Source: an uncultured Clostridia bacterium
GTDB lineage: Bacteria > Bacillota > Clostridia > Oscillospirales > CAG-272
NCBI GenBank assembly: GCA_904501765.1
Contig: CAJGCM010000042.1
Location: 1-14,374, forward strand
DNA length: 14,374 nucleotides
Direction of reading: 5' to 3'
Shown: in pieces, positions 1 through 7,690 of the stretch
How positions within the stretch are numbered: position 1 is the first letter of the stretch
How the letters are laid out: each line of letters opens with the position of its first letter
Program-made: the position numbers and the translations under genes
The notes under the pieces: generated by a model
The model's input: the letters and a program-made list of their open reading frames with translations, nothing else
Told to the model about the DNA's origin: nothing
Database searches by the model: none

Positions 1-308
1 AGCTTCCCTTGAATTTTCGGCAGCTCCTCCACTATATCGTGCGCCAGTTCTTCAGATCTCACCTCAGCGTCTCCGTTTGCGCCAAGAGCTATAAAAACCT
101 CTCCCTTTATATCGGAATAAACCTTTTTTAGTAGTCCTTCGCTATCAAGCCCTTCTCCATTCTTCGGCAAAAAATACTCAGGGAACATAAGGTGTTGTAT
201 GTTTTTCAGAATTGATACCACAATCTTCCGCGAAGGCAGGCGTTTTCCTTCCGAAAAACCGCCTTTTGACATCTCCGCAAGTATTTTTCCGTATTCAACG
301 TTCTCCAA
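1..308 (-). CDS. cysE: Serine O-acetyltransferase, N-terminal part (cut by window edge)
   Basis: The minus strand is open from 308 to the left edge and encodes about 102 residues. Serine acetyltransferase makes O-acetylserine from serine and acetyl-CoA, the first committed step of cysteine synthesis in the cytoplasm. The visible part is the helical N-terminal region typical of the clostridial long form: LPSRKIVVSILKNIQHLMFP near residues 24-43, and EELAHDIVEELPKIQ at the end. In the family the latter runs straight into the LLLTDV-AA-GDPAA segment, which would lie off the edge, as would the hexapeptide-repeat catalytic domain. I chose the TTG at 306-308 because an AGGAG (316-320) lies 7 bases upstream; the next in-frame ATG is 12 codons further in without such a site. 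A promoter candidate sits at 370-398. The assignment rests on recalled family motifs without the catalytic domain, so confidence is good but not complete. Confidence 0.8.
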   Translation of the reverse strand, partial: MENVEYGKILAEMSKGGFSEGKRLPSRKIVVSILKNIQHLMFPEYFLPKNGEGLDSEGLLKKVYSDIKGEVFIALGANGDAEVRSEELAHDIVEELPKIQGK

Positions 309-369
309 TTTAAAGCTCCTTTACGCACATTTTTTGATACAACCGGTTTGCACTATAAATTACAAGGAA

Positions 370-398
370 AGTATATCATACTTTGATATTTTATGCAA
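370..398 (-). promoter_or_regulatory. Promoter candidate for the serine acetyltransferase gene
   Basis: On the minus strand TTGCAT (393-398) and TATACT (370-375) are separated by exactly 17 bases, about 60 bases upstream of the TTG start. The -10 lies in a perfect inverted repeat, AAAGTAT-ATC-ATACTTT (368-384), which could be an operator. The expected leader is only about 55 bases, too short for a T-box or SAM riboswitch, so regulation, if any, is probably by a DNA-binding protein. Confidence 0.55.
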
Positions 399-491
399 GT
401 AAATAATTAAATTTACTTTATTAGCGTTAAGAAAGAGTTTTGTCTTTAATCAAAGCTTTTATTTCATATTTACGCAAACATTGAAAACTAA

Positions 492-520
492 AATCCGCCA
501 ACGGTCACCGTCGGCGGATT
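492..520 (-). terminator. Intrinsic terminator of the secreted-protein gene
   Basis: AATCCGCC (492-499) pairs with GGCGGATT (513-520), and the stem continues inward with one mismatch to a three-base loop. On the minus strand the stem is followed by a T-rich stretch (TTTAGTTTTC). It begins 17 bases beyond the TAA stop of the 537-2807 gene. Confidence 0.75.
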
Positions 521-536
521 CTTTGTAAGCTTAAAA

Positions 537-2807
537 TTATTCAAATATCTTCTTAATAATTGCAACTATTGCGCCTACGATAGAGGTAGGAGCCGTTCCG
601 GAGGTTACCGCCGTTGCAACATTTGTGGTGGCTACAGCTGCGGAATTAGATACCTCAATATCGCTATTGTACTTTTCAATAGCCGCATCAAGTGTCACCT
701 TAGCTTCTGCAATTCCTGCAACGGTATCGTCAACGCCTTCGATATCTCTGCGATAAATCGCTTCGTGGATAGCTGCCCTGCGCTCTGCAAGAGTCTTTGC
801 CTTAGCGATATTGTTTACCGCATTGATAAAGTTGTTGTTAACAGCTTCAAATACCTGGAGATGTATATCGGCATCAGAGAAAATAACATTCGCCTGAGCT
901 ACCGTTACGCCATCAACAGTAACATTAACCGATACATCACTTCCAAGAACCGAATAAACTCTCGCTATTTCTATCGCCGCATTTTTCTCCGCATCGGTAG
1001 TCGCACGTCCGATAGCAAGAACGGCCTTAATGTACGACTCGGTTGCTGCTACCTGATCCTCGCATGCCTTCGTGAGAGTGAGGTACTTATTGTAAGCCTC
1101 CTCAACACCGGGATAGGTCATCTCAACCTTCTCTAAATAGTAAGAAGCAGCAGCAAGGGCTTCTACTCTTACAGCATAGCTTTCAGTAGCATCTGCGTTG
1201 TTTATATTTGTAATGAAGGGGTCTGCAATAGAGCTCTTGTTCTCTACGTATGTTGCTGCATAATCGTATGCCTCAAGAACCTCATTCATATCTGCGAAGC
1301 CGTCAGGAGTGAAGGTTTCGTCGTAGAAATAGTATCTTTCAGCACGAAGATATGCATAGTATCTTGTAAGGAAAGTCTTGCCTGTATTACTTGCCAAGGC
1401 TACGTTTTCTACAAATCTAACAAGGCTATCCTCAACAGTTTCGAATCTGGAAATAGTAGTATTTACTTTTTCGGTTATACCTACCATATCCTCTGCGCTA
1501 TAGCCGAGAGAATCATTTACGTATGTGGGACAAAACTCAAGCTCCGAAATAACATCATAAACAGCTTTAAGCTCTCCATAGGAGGAAATAAGAGGGTCGC
1601 CAATCTTCTTCACCTCTTCGATAACAGCTATCGTTTCGTTCTCAAGATTCTCAAGAGCTGCCATCTCGTCTTTTACAAGCTGAATATCAGCCGCAAGATT
1701 TCCTGCGGGAACCAAGGTGGGATAATTTGCAAGTATGTACTCGATGGTTTTTACGGAAGCATAAGCGCCATCAGCGGCAAGGACACGCTGGGGATAAGCC
1801 GCATTTGTATTTATAAGACCCACAGATGCCTTAAAGGAAGCCAAGGAATCGGCTGCATAATAACCGTAGCAAGCGTCTATTGCATCAGCAACCTGCTCCT
1901 TAAGAGCGGAGTCTGTGAGCGCCTCGGGACTGTATCCGTGGAACGCAACCAATCTGTCAACTGTCGAAAGAAGGTCCTTAGCATAAGCTTTATCGGGAGC
2001 TGCTTTAGCAATTTCAGCCTTGTAAAGAGTCATTATGCCTTTTATACACTGACCTACTATCTCGTCCTTCTCAACGAATGAGCGAGCATAGGAGCCCTCG
2101 TAAATCTGGAGATAGTCGGTAATCACGCCTTCGTTTCCTGCGTTGTAGACGAAAGCAACAGAGCTTACCTTATAATCTGCGACTGAGAAGTTATAGGTTT
2201 CAGAAACAGCGCCGTCTGTCGACTTAAGATTTATAGTACCGCTGACACCTGCCTCACCGTTTTTGAAATATGCTCCGATGGAATACAAAGCATTTGATAC
2301 GGTGACACGGGACTCTGCGTTAGGATAAACCTCAACCGCATTATCTTCACTATATTCTACATTTCCGCTTGTAGCCTTAATCTTATCGTCTACCTTGAAC
2401 ACTGTAAGAGGAGCGCCGGTCTCATCATAAACAATCAAAGCGAAAGAGGCGTTAAAGGATATGCGAGCATTTATGCCCATTCCCACAGGAGCTGACGCTT
2501 CGGTTGCCTTAAAGATCACGGGTCCGAGGTTGCTGCTCGTCAGAGCCTTTCCGCCTTCCAAGGGGGCGATGCTCATTGTCGAAAGCGAACCGACAACGCT
2601 CAAAGATTCGGAAACCTTTGCAAAGGCTTCGTTTGCGCTGTCAACACCGTCAAAGCTTTCTTCAAGATATGTTTCAGACTCGTAGTATTCCAAAACGTCC
2701 TTATAGCTCGTCATAGTAGCGCCTTCTGCAAATGCGGAAATCGCAAAGCATGAAACGGCGAGAGCCATAATCAGAAGAACTACGGAAAATTTCCTTGTGA
2801 TTTTCAT
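537..2807 (-). CDS. Secreted protein of unknown function, 756 aa
   Basis: I do not recognise a named family. The protein starts with a clear Sec signal peptide: basic MKITRK, a hydrophobic core, and an AFA-E cleavage site after about residue 27. A lipoprotein reading at LAVSC (Cys20) is possible but the -3 residue fits poorly. Residues ~30-250 are rich in Ser, Val, Gly and Asn and end with YLQIYEGSYARSF, which resembles the last strand of concanavalin A-like/LamG beta-sandwich domains; this is a guess. Residues ~255-720 are Ala/Glu-rich and mostly helical. No LPXTG, SLH or dockerin motif is seen. The C-terminus is a short, very hydrophobic helix capped by lysines (SIVGAIVAIIKKIFE). An AGGAGA (2813-2818) lies 5 bases before the ATG. 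The gene stands alone between its own promoter and terminator, so it is probably monocistronic, exported and possibly membrane-associated through its tail. Confidence 0.9.
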   Translation of the reverse strand: MKITRKFSVVLLIMALAVSCFAISAFAEGATMTSYKDVLEYYESETYLEESFDGVDSANEAFAKVSESLSVVGSLSTMSIAPLEGGKALTSSNLGPVIFKATEASAPVGMGINARISFNASFALIVYDETGAPLTVFKVDDKIKATSGNVEYSEDNAVEVYPNAESRVTVSNALYSIGAYFKNGEAGVSGTINLKSTDGAVSETYNFSVADYKVSSVAFVYNAGNEGVITDYLQIYEGSYARSFVEKDEIVGQCIKGIMTLYKAEIAKAAPDKAYAKDLLSTVDRLVAFHGYSPEALTDSALKEQVADAIDACYGYYAADSLASFKASVGLINTNAAYPQRVLAADGAYASVKTIEYILANYPTLVPAGNLAADIQLVKDEMAALENLENETIAVIEEVKKIGDPLISSYGELKAVYDVISELEFCPTYVNDSLGYSAEDMVGITEKVNTTISRFETVEDSLVRFVENVALASNTGKTFLTRYYAYLRAERYYFYDETFTPDGFADMNEVLEAYDYAATYVENKSSIADPFITNINNADATESYAVRVEALAAASYYLEKVEMTYPGVEEAYNKYLTLTKACEDQVAATESYIKAVLAIGRATTDAEKNAAIEIARVYSVLGSDVSVNVTVDGVTVAQANVIFSDADIHLQVFEAVNNNFINAVNNIAKAKTLAERRAAIHEAIYRRDIEGVDDTVAGIAEAKVTLDAAIEKYNSDIEVSNSAAVATTNVATAVTSGTAPTSIVGAIVAIIKKIFE

Positions 2808-2846
2808 AAGAGTCTCCTAAAATAAATATTTTATTTATACGATTAT

Positions 2847-2875
2847 ATTATATCATTGTGGGACAAAAAAATCAA
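2847..2875 (-). promoter_or_regulatory. Sigma-A-type promoter of the secreted-protein gene
   Basis: Minus-strand TTGATT (2870-2875) and a perfect TATAAT (2847-2852) are 17 bases apart. The predicted transcript start is about 2840, giving a leader of roughly 30 bases that ends in AGGAGA and the ATG at 2805-2807. Confidence 0.75.
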
Positions 2876-3094
2876 CTCGTCAATATGGCAAAATTTCCAC
2901 TTTAATTTTGTGTCTTTTGTACAAGCAAAGCCGGAGCTTTTCAACAGTTTGACTTTTTTACGCAATTTTCACATTTCTAAATTGATGCTCTCATACGCTG
3001 ATTTTCTTAGTCCTTTTTTACCATTTCGCACCTTTTTGTCGGGGAGCGTGTCATAATCTTTTTAAAATTCTATATATTTTTTATGTGCGCAGAC
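2876..3094. other. Intergenic stretch between divergent genes, no gene seen
   Basis: This stretch separates the promoter of the secreted-protein gene from that of the helicase gene. It is AT-rich with runs of T. A weak hairpin (AAAGC-CGGA-GCTTT, around 2925-2938) is present. Short open frames here lack ribosome binding sites. I see no tRNA, riboswitch or repeat. Confidence 0.5.
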
Positions 3095-3124
3095 TTGACA
3101 AGGTTTTACAAAATATGTTAGAAT
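3095..3124 (+). promoter_or_regulatory. Promoter of the helicase gene
   Basis: A consensus TTGACA (3095-3100) is followed after 18 bases by TAGAAT (3119-3124), which is preceded by TGT as an extended -10. A TATAAT overlaps at 3124-3129 but its 23-base spacing is too long. Transcription should start near 3131, leaving an untranslated leader of about 135 bases before the TTG start, unusually long compared with the other genes here. Confidence 0.7.
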
Positions 3125-3223
3125 ATAATTGATATATTTTGTCCGCTTTTGCGGCTCGGATTTTTTAAGTTTCCGATTTTTAACTTTTATCGACAAACAA
3201 GCTGCGCTGCAGTTTTTGCGGCG

Positions 3224-3271
3224 GAGCAATCCCTTCCCTTCTGATACACGGGGTGAGGGGAATAATTGCTC
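3224..3271 (+). promoter_or_regulatory. Stem-loop enclosing the ribosome binding site and start codon of the helicase gene
   Basis: GAGCAAT (3224-3230) pairs perfectly with ATTGCTC (3265-3271). Inside a four-base bulge, CCCTTC (3231-3236) pairs with GAGGGG (3255-3260), with one G-U pair. The GAGGGG arm is the only plausible Shine-Dalgarno, and ATTGCTC contains the TTG start (3266-3268). Folded RNA would therefore hide both initiation signals. No U-tract follows, so it is not a terminator. It could instead be a dispersed palindromic repeat that landed here. Confidence 0.6.
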
Positions 3272-6200
3272 ACAGTGGCAAAATACACGGAATGGAGAAC
3301 TCTTGCGTTGAGGAAAAGCATATATACTTACTACAAAGAACGCCTGATTGAAATCGGCGGAAATAACAAATGCCTATATCTTAAAAGCGCCGCTCGCAAG
3401 GGCGTTTACGATATAGGAAGAATACTTGAGGGAAGAAGCGATAAGGTTGCGGAATTCGTTGAATTCCTGTGGTTTGGCGGCAAGGCACCCTTCACCCTTA
3501 TATCAAACAAAGAAAAAAAGCTTATACTTGAAAACCTTGATATACAGAGCAGATTCGAGAAGCGCCGACTTGACACATCCTCTCTCATAGGCGAGGAACT
3601 GCTCCGAGCTTCCCAGAAAAACGAAAAAATCAAAAGAGAGGAAATAGGACGGGCTATTGAAGCCGAGATAAATAAGGTCAAGGACATTAAGAGAACTGTT
3701 GAGGAAATAGAGCGTGAAACAGGAAGAGCCGAGCTTTATATAGGCTATCCTTTTGTTTTTGGAACTATAAATCAAGGCTCAAAAAAGGTTCCCGTAAAGG
3801 CGCCTCTTCTTCTCTTCCCCATTACTATCGAATTTCCCGATGAAAGCACCGTTGAAATTTACGCTAACAGGGGCGAGAAGGTACAGTTAAACAAGGCTCT
3901 CATTTTCGCTTATGCGCAGTCTAAGAGAATAAATATAGACGCCCTTGATACGGAATTTGACGACCTATCTAAATTCCAGAACTCAGGAGCTGTGATTAAG
4001 TATCTCGAAAGCTTCAATATCAAATTTGACGGAAGCGACTACGAATCAAAAAATATATACAACTACGACCGCTTCAAGGAGCCAGAGGCTAACTCCTCGC
4101 TCTCTGTAAGATACGCTGCGCTCCTTTCTCGCTTCCCACTGTCAAATTCAATTTTCAGCGATTACAGCGCTCTTGAAAAAAAGCATCTCACGAACGATGC
4201 TATATCGGAGCTTTTGCGTGTCGGTAAAATCAAGAAAAAGAAAAAGAAAAAGAAAAAGCCCGGAAAATACGAGCATAACATATACAACGTAAAGGCTCTT
4301 GACTATGCCCAGACCGACGTCATAAAAAAGGTTGACGAGCAGGGCAATATGGTAATTTACGGCCCTCCCGGCACGGGTAAATCCCAAACCATCGTCAACA
4401 TTATAACCAACGCCATTTCGAAAAATAAAAGGGTGCTGGTGGTATCCCAGAAGAAGGCGGCGCTGGACGTTGTTTACAACCGTCTTGGCGCTCTCAACAA
4501 AAAGGCTATGTATATAACCGACGAGAGCCGCGAGAGAAAAGCCTTTTATGAGAATTGCCTTTCGGCTCACCAGGATAATATGATTTCCTCTCTCGTTGAG
4601 CTTGAGGAGCTTGAAGCCTCATATAAGGAGCTTCAGGACAAAATCGACGAGCAGAAAAGGCTTCTTGACGATATTCATACAGTGTTGAGCAGGAAGCTCC
4701 CCTTCGGGCTTTCGCTGCTCGAAATGTATAATTCCTCGGTGAACATTTCAAGGACCTCCACCGACTACTTTATACATACGAAGCTTCTCGAAACACCCGT
4801 TATGCTCAAGTTAAAATACGACGAGCTTAATGAGGCGTTATCTGATATAAAATCCAACAATCTTGAGGAGCTTTATTACAACTACGTTCAGGACAAAGAC
4901 AAAAACCCCATAATAGACAGAATGCGCCAGAATCTGGAAATCACTACTCTTGCGGAGGTTAAAGCAGAGCTTGAAGAAATCCAGAAATCAAGAAAAGGCA
5001 TATTCAATACGGCTAAATACCCCTATTACCGCCAGGTGCTTACCTATTATTACGAGATAGACCAAGACAAATATCTCGACGCTGCTGTTAAGCTTGAGGT
5101 TAAGTTTGAAAGAGCAAGGCTCGGCTTCTTCAAGGTTAAGCCAAAGGTAATAAAGGATCAGTTTATCGAAACCAAGCAGGCGATTGACGCATATTCCGAG
5201 GAATACGTCTGTCTTAAACGAGTGCTGACCGACGAGGGATACCTTGCTGTTATCGACAATATTCTTCGAGGCAACACCTCTTACATCAAATACGTATACG
5301 ATGCAATAGACAATTACATTTCCATAAGAGATGTGAACAGTCTGCTTGAAACTCTTGATAAAACCAAGCTTGCAGTGCTTAACTTTGCTTACGGAATAAG
5401 CAAAAACTACCAGCATTACAAGGAGGTTTTGTCAAAGCTGATTCCTATTCGAATCTATCAGGAAATAATCAAGTGCGAGGAGGAATTCAAGGAAGAGCTT
5501 GCGAAGATTGTCGATTTTGAGAACGTGACCTCGAGGATTGCAAGATACGAGGAGCAGCAGCTTGCCGTTTCCATAAAAATCTGCGAAGGAAAATCAAGTA
5601 AGGATTACGACGAGCTTTACGAAAATGCAAAGAATAACAAGGACTATCTTTATCAGATTTCCAAAAAGCAGAAATTCTGGCCTATACGCAAAACCATGGA
5701 GGTTTACGGAGATTTTATTCTCACTCTGTTCCCCTGCTGGCTTCTCTCCCCTGAGAACGTTTCCAACCTTCTGCCCCTTACGAAAAATCTATTTGACCTT
5801 GTTATTTTCGACGAGGCATCGCAGGTGTTTATAGAAAGCACAATACCATCTATTTACAGAGGTAAGAGCATCGTCGTTGCAGGCGACTCAAAGCAGCTGC
5901 CTCCCTCTACCGCATTTATGAAAAGGTATATGGGAGCTGACGTTGACCTGGTGGAGGATTACTCCGTCCAGGCAGCTCTTGAGGTTGAAAGCCTTCTTGA
6001 CCTTGCCGTTTCAAGGTACAACAGCGCAAATCTTACCTACCATTATAGAAGCCAAAATCAGGAGCTTATAGATTTCTCTAACCACGCATTCTATTCCGAC
6101 GGACTTCAAATAGCTCCAAATATTTCAAAGAACAACGGCTCCCGTCCTATTGAAAGAATCAAGGTTTCGGGAAAATGGATAGACAGAAAAAACACCGCAG

Positions 6201-7087
6201 AGGCAAAGCGGGTTGTGGAGCTTCTGAAGACTATTTTTGCCGAAAGACGTGAAAATGAGAGTGTTGGTATTATCACCTTCAACTCCGACCAGCAGACCTG
6301 TATTTCCGACCTTATTGACAAGGAATGTGCGAAGGATTCCGCATTCCGCTCCGAAATCCTTAAGGAAAGACTACGTTTTGAGAATGGTGAAGATACGGGT
6401 ATATTCGTTAAGAATTTAGAAAACGTTCAGGGTGACGAGCGCGATATTATAATATTCTCCATAGGATATGCCGAAAATGAGCACGGAAAGGTTTATACAA
6501 ACTTTGGTTCTCTCTCGGCGGAGGGCGGAGAAAACCGTCTTAACGTTGCCGTAACAAGAGCGAAGAAAAAGATTTACGTAGTAACCAGCATTGAGCCCGA
6601 GGCTCTGCGCACGGAGAGCTCGAAGAATTTGGGTCCCAAACTCTTGCAAAAATACCTTATGTACGTAAGAGCTGTTGACAAGGGTGACAAAGCTGAGGCT
6701 CACGCTATTCTCGAGGAGATTGAAGGCACCGAGGCTGTGACACCGGCTCAGATTTCCGCCCTTCCCTCTATCGAAGAGGCTATCAAGCAGAGGCTTGAAA
6801 AAGCGGGATATTCCGTGGACACCAATCTCGGCAATAAAAACAGCCCCATATCTCTTGCGGTTTACGACGAGGAAAGCGACAGATATCTTATCGGTATAGT
6901 CCTTGACAAGGACGCATTTGCCGCATCCGACGCCTGCCTTGAGCGTGACGTTTGTCAGCCAAGATTCTTAACCTCGAAGGGCTGGAATCTTATAAGAGTT
7001 TGGAGCCGCGACTGGTGGCTATACCCCACCAAAGTTATTAAAACCATAACCGCAGCAGCCGAAAAGGCTAAAAAAGCAAAAAAATAA
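3266..7087 (+). CDS. Upf1-like SF1 helicase with DUF4011-like N-terminus and C-terminal Vsr/MTES_1575-like domain
   Basis: This 1273-residue protein has a DUF4011-like N-terminus (RLIEIGGNNKCLYLK near 28-42; a TGRAELYIGYPFVFG and VKAPLLLFP block around 150-190). A nine-lysine run follows at 323-331. The helicase core shows Walker A GPPGTGKSQ (366-374), motif II DEAS (849-852), motif III GDSKQLPPS (873-881), YHYRSQ (925-930), motif V QGDERD (1055-1060) and motif VI NRLNVAVTRA (1090-1099), with a long helical, coiled-coil-like insert at ~400-830. Residues ~1168-1262 match the REase_MTES_1575/Vsr-like fold (SIEEAI, then GWNLIRVWSRDWW), but expected acidic residues are changed (Ser1196, Val1212). 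TTG at 3266 is the first start after an in-frame TAA and has GAGGGG 5 bases upstream; GTG 3275 is the alternative but lacks a well-spaced site. It probably moves along or remodels nucleic acid using ATP. The order DUF4011-helicase-Vsr matches the anti-phage system Hhe; a defence role is inference. It has its own promoter, and no clear terminator separates it from yajC. Confidence 0.88.
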   Translation: MLTVAKYTEWRTLALRKSIYTYYKERLIEIGGNNKCLYLKSAARKGVYDIGRILEGRSDKVAEFVEFLWFGGKAPFTLISNKEKKLILENLDIQSRFEKRRLDTSSLIGEELLRASQKNEKIKREEIGRAIEAEINKVKDIKRTVEEIERETGRAELYIGYPFVFGTINQGSKKVPVKAPLLLFPITIEFPDESTVEIYANRGEKVQLNKALIFAYAQSKRINIDALDTEFDDLSKFQNSGAVIKYLESFNIKFDGSDYESKNIYNYDRFKEPEANSSLSVRYAALLSRFPLSNSIFSDYSALEKKHLTNDAISELLRVGKIKKKKKKKKKPGKYEHNIYNVKALDYAQTDVIKKVDEQGNMVIYGPPGTGKSQTIVNIITNAISKNKRVLVVSQKKAALDVVYNRLGALNKKAMYITDESRERKAFYENCLSAHQDNMISSLVELEELEASYKELQDKIDEQKRLLDDIHTVLSRKLPFGLSLLEMYNSSVNISRTSTDYFIHTKLLETPVMLKLKYDELNEALSDIKSNNLEELYYNYVQDKDKNPIIDRMRQNLEITTLAEVKAELEEIQKSRKGIFNTAKYPYYRQVLTYYYEIDQDKYLDAAVKLEVKFERARLGFFKVKPKVIKDQFIETKQAIDAYSEEYVCLKRVLTDEGYLAVIDNILRGNTSYIKYVYDAIDNYISIRDVNSLLETLDKTKLAVLNFAYGISKNYQHYKEVLSKLIPIRIYQEIIKCEEEFKEELAKIVDFENVTSRIARYEEQQLAVSIKICEGKSSKDYDELYENAKNNKDYLYQISKKQKFWPIRKTMEVYGDFILTLFPCWLLSPENVSNLLPLTKNLFDLVIFDEASQVFIESTIPSIYRGKSIVVAGDSKQLPPSTAFMKRYMGADVDLVEDYSVQAALEVESLLDLAVSRYNSANLTYHYRSQNQELIDFSNHAFYSDGLQIAPNISKNNGSRPIERIKVSGKWIDRKNTAEAKRVVELLKTIFAERRENESVGIITFNSDQQTCISDLIDKECAKDSAFRSEILKERLRFENGEDTGIFVKNLENVQGDERDIIIFSIGYAENEHGKVYTNFGSLSAEGGENRLNVAVTRAKKKIYVVTSIEPEALRTESSKNLGPKLLQKYLMYVRAVDKGDKAEAHAILEEIEGTEAVTPAQISALPSIEEAIKQRLEKAGYSVDTNLGNKNSPISLAVYDEESDRYLIGIVLDKDAFAASDACLERDVCQPRFLTSKGWNLIRVWSRDWWLYPTKVIKTITAAAEKAKKAKK
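4232..4258 (+). repeat. Short tandem AAGAAA repeat encoding nine lysines
   Basis: Four and a half copies of the hexamer AAGAAA lie inside the helicase gene and encode nine consecutive lysines (residues 323-331) just before the helicase core. Gain or loss of a hexamer would change the lysine count by two without shifting frame. Confidence 0.9.
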
Positions 7088-7159
7088 GACGATGCCTTTA
7101 TAATTTTTTATCAAATCGGGCGTTTTATGCTTCGTTTACGGAAAATATTTACATTGTTC

Positions 7160-7188
7160 TTGCTTTTTTAATTTTTATGGTGTATAAT
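7160..7188 (+). promoter_or_regulatory. Promoter of yajC
   Basis: TTGCTT (7160-7165) and a perfect TATAAT (7183-7188) are 17 bases apart, about 32 bases upstream of the GTG start. yajC can therefore be expressed independently of the helicase gene, although read-through from the helicase gene is not blocked by any hairpin I can see. Confidence 0.7.
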
Positions 7189-7220
7189 TGTTTAGAACTA
7201 AATCAAAAAGGAGATAAGTT

Positions 7221-7661
7221 GTGAATTTCAATTTCTTACTTGACCAGACAACGCAAAAAACCGAAGATCCCTACGGTTGGGTTGGAACGGTTATAATGCT
7301 CGTTCTTGTTTTTGTGGTATTTTATTTCTTTATGATAAGACCTCAGAAGAAGCAGGAAAAGAAGGACAGCGAAATGCGTGATTCTCTTGCTGTTGGTGAC
7401 GAGATTACAACCATCGGCGGAATTATCGGTAAAGTCGTTTCCATCAAGGGTGAAACCTTCGTTATCGAAACCACCAAGGATAAGACAAAGATTCGCTTCC
7501 TTAAGGGCGCTATAAGAAGCGTTGACGTTAAGGCGGCAGATATTGCAGCTGCTGTTATTGAAGGTCAGAAGGCCGACGAACAGATTGATGCTCCCAAAGA
7601 GGCCGTTGCTGAAGAAGCTCCTGCCGATAACGTGGAGACAGAGGTAACCGAAGAGAATTAA
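7221..7661 (+). CDS. yajC: Preprotein translocase subunit YajC
   Basis: YajC is a small inner-membrane protein that associates with SecDF and the SecYEG channel and assists protein export. The 146-residue product has the family layout: a short N-terminal segment, one membrane helix (about 21-38), then the diagnostic FMIRPQKKQEKK stretch (37-48). A small cytoplasmic beta domain follows (GDEITTIGGIIGKVVSIKGE), ending near IRFLKGAIRSV. The last ~40 residues are an acidic, Ala/Glu-rich tail, longer than in the E. coli protein but common in Gram-positives. The start is GTG at 7221, set by AGGAG (7209-7213) 7 bases upstream. The DUF3792/TIGR04086 gene next to it is a known neighbour in Bacillota; secDF, tgt and queA, often nearby elsewhere, are not in the window. 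Confidence 0.96.
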   Translation: MNFNFLLDQTTQKTEDPYGWVGTVIMLVLVFVVFYFFMIRPQKKQEKKDSEMRDSLAVGDEITTIGGIIGKVVSIKGETFVIETTKDKTKIRFLKGAIRSVDVKAADIAAAVIEGQKADEQIDAPKEAVAEEAPADNVETEVTEEN

Positions 7662-7690
7662 TTTCCCTTCGTTCTCACAAAGAAGAATAA

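Noticed and set aside
2856..3056. 66-codon open frame in the divergent intergenic region
   Set aside because: There is no ribosome binding site, it begins on a non-ATG codon, and it overlaps the promoter of the secreted-protein gene.
3129..3311. 60-codon open frame in the helicase leader, possible leader peptide
   Set aside because: It starts essentially at the predicted transcription start with no room for a ribosome binding site, and its sequence is not repetitive or codon-biased as attenuator peptides are.
4232..4258. Programmed -1 frameshift on the AAGAAA repeat
   Set aside because: The classical A-AAA-AAG heptamer is not present (each AAA-AAG is preceded by G), no stimulatory hairpin is evident just downstream, and the zero frame continues through all helicase motifs.
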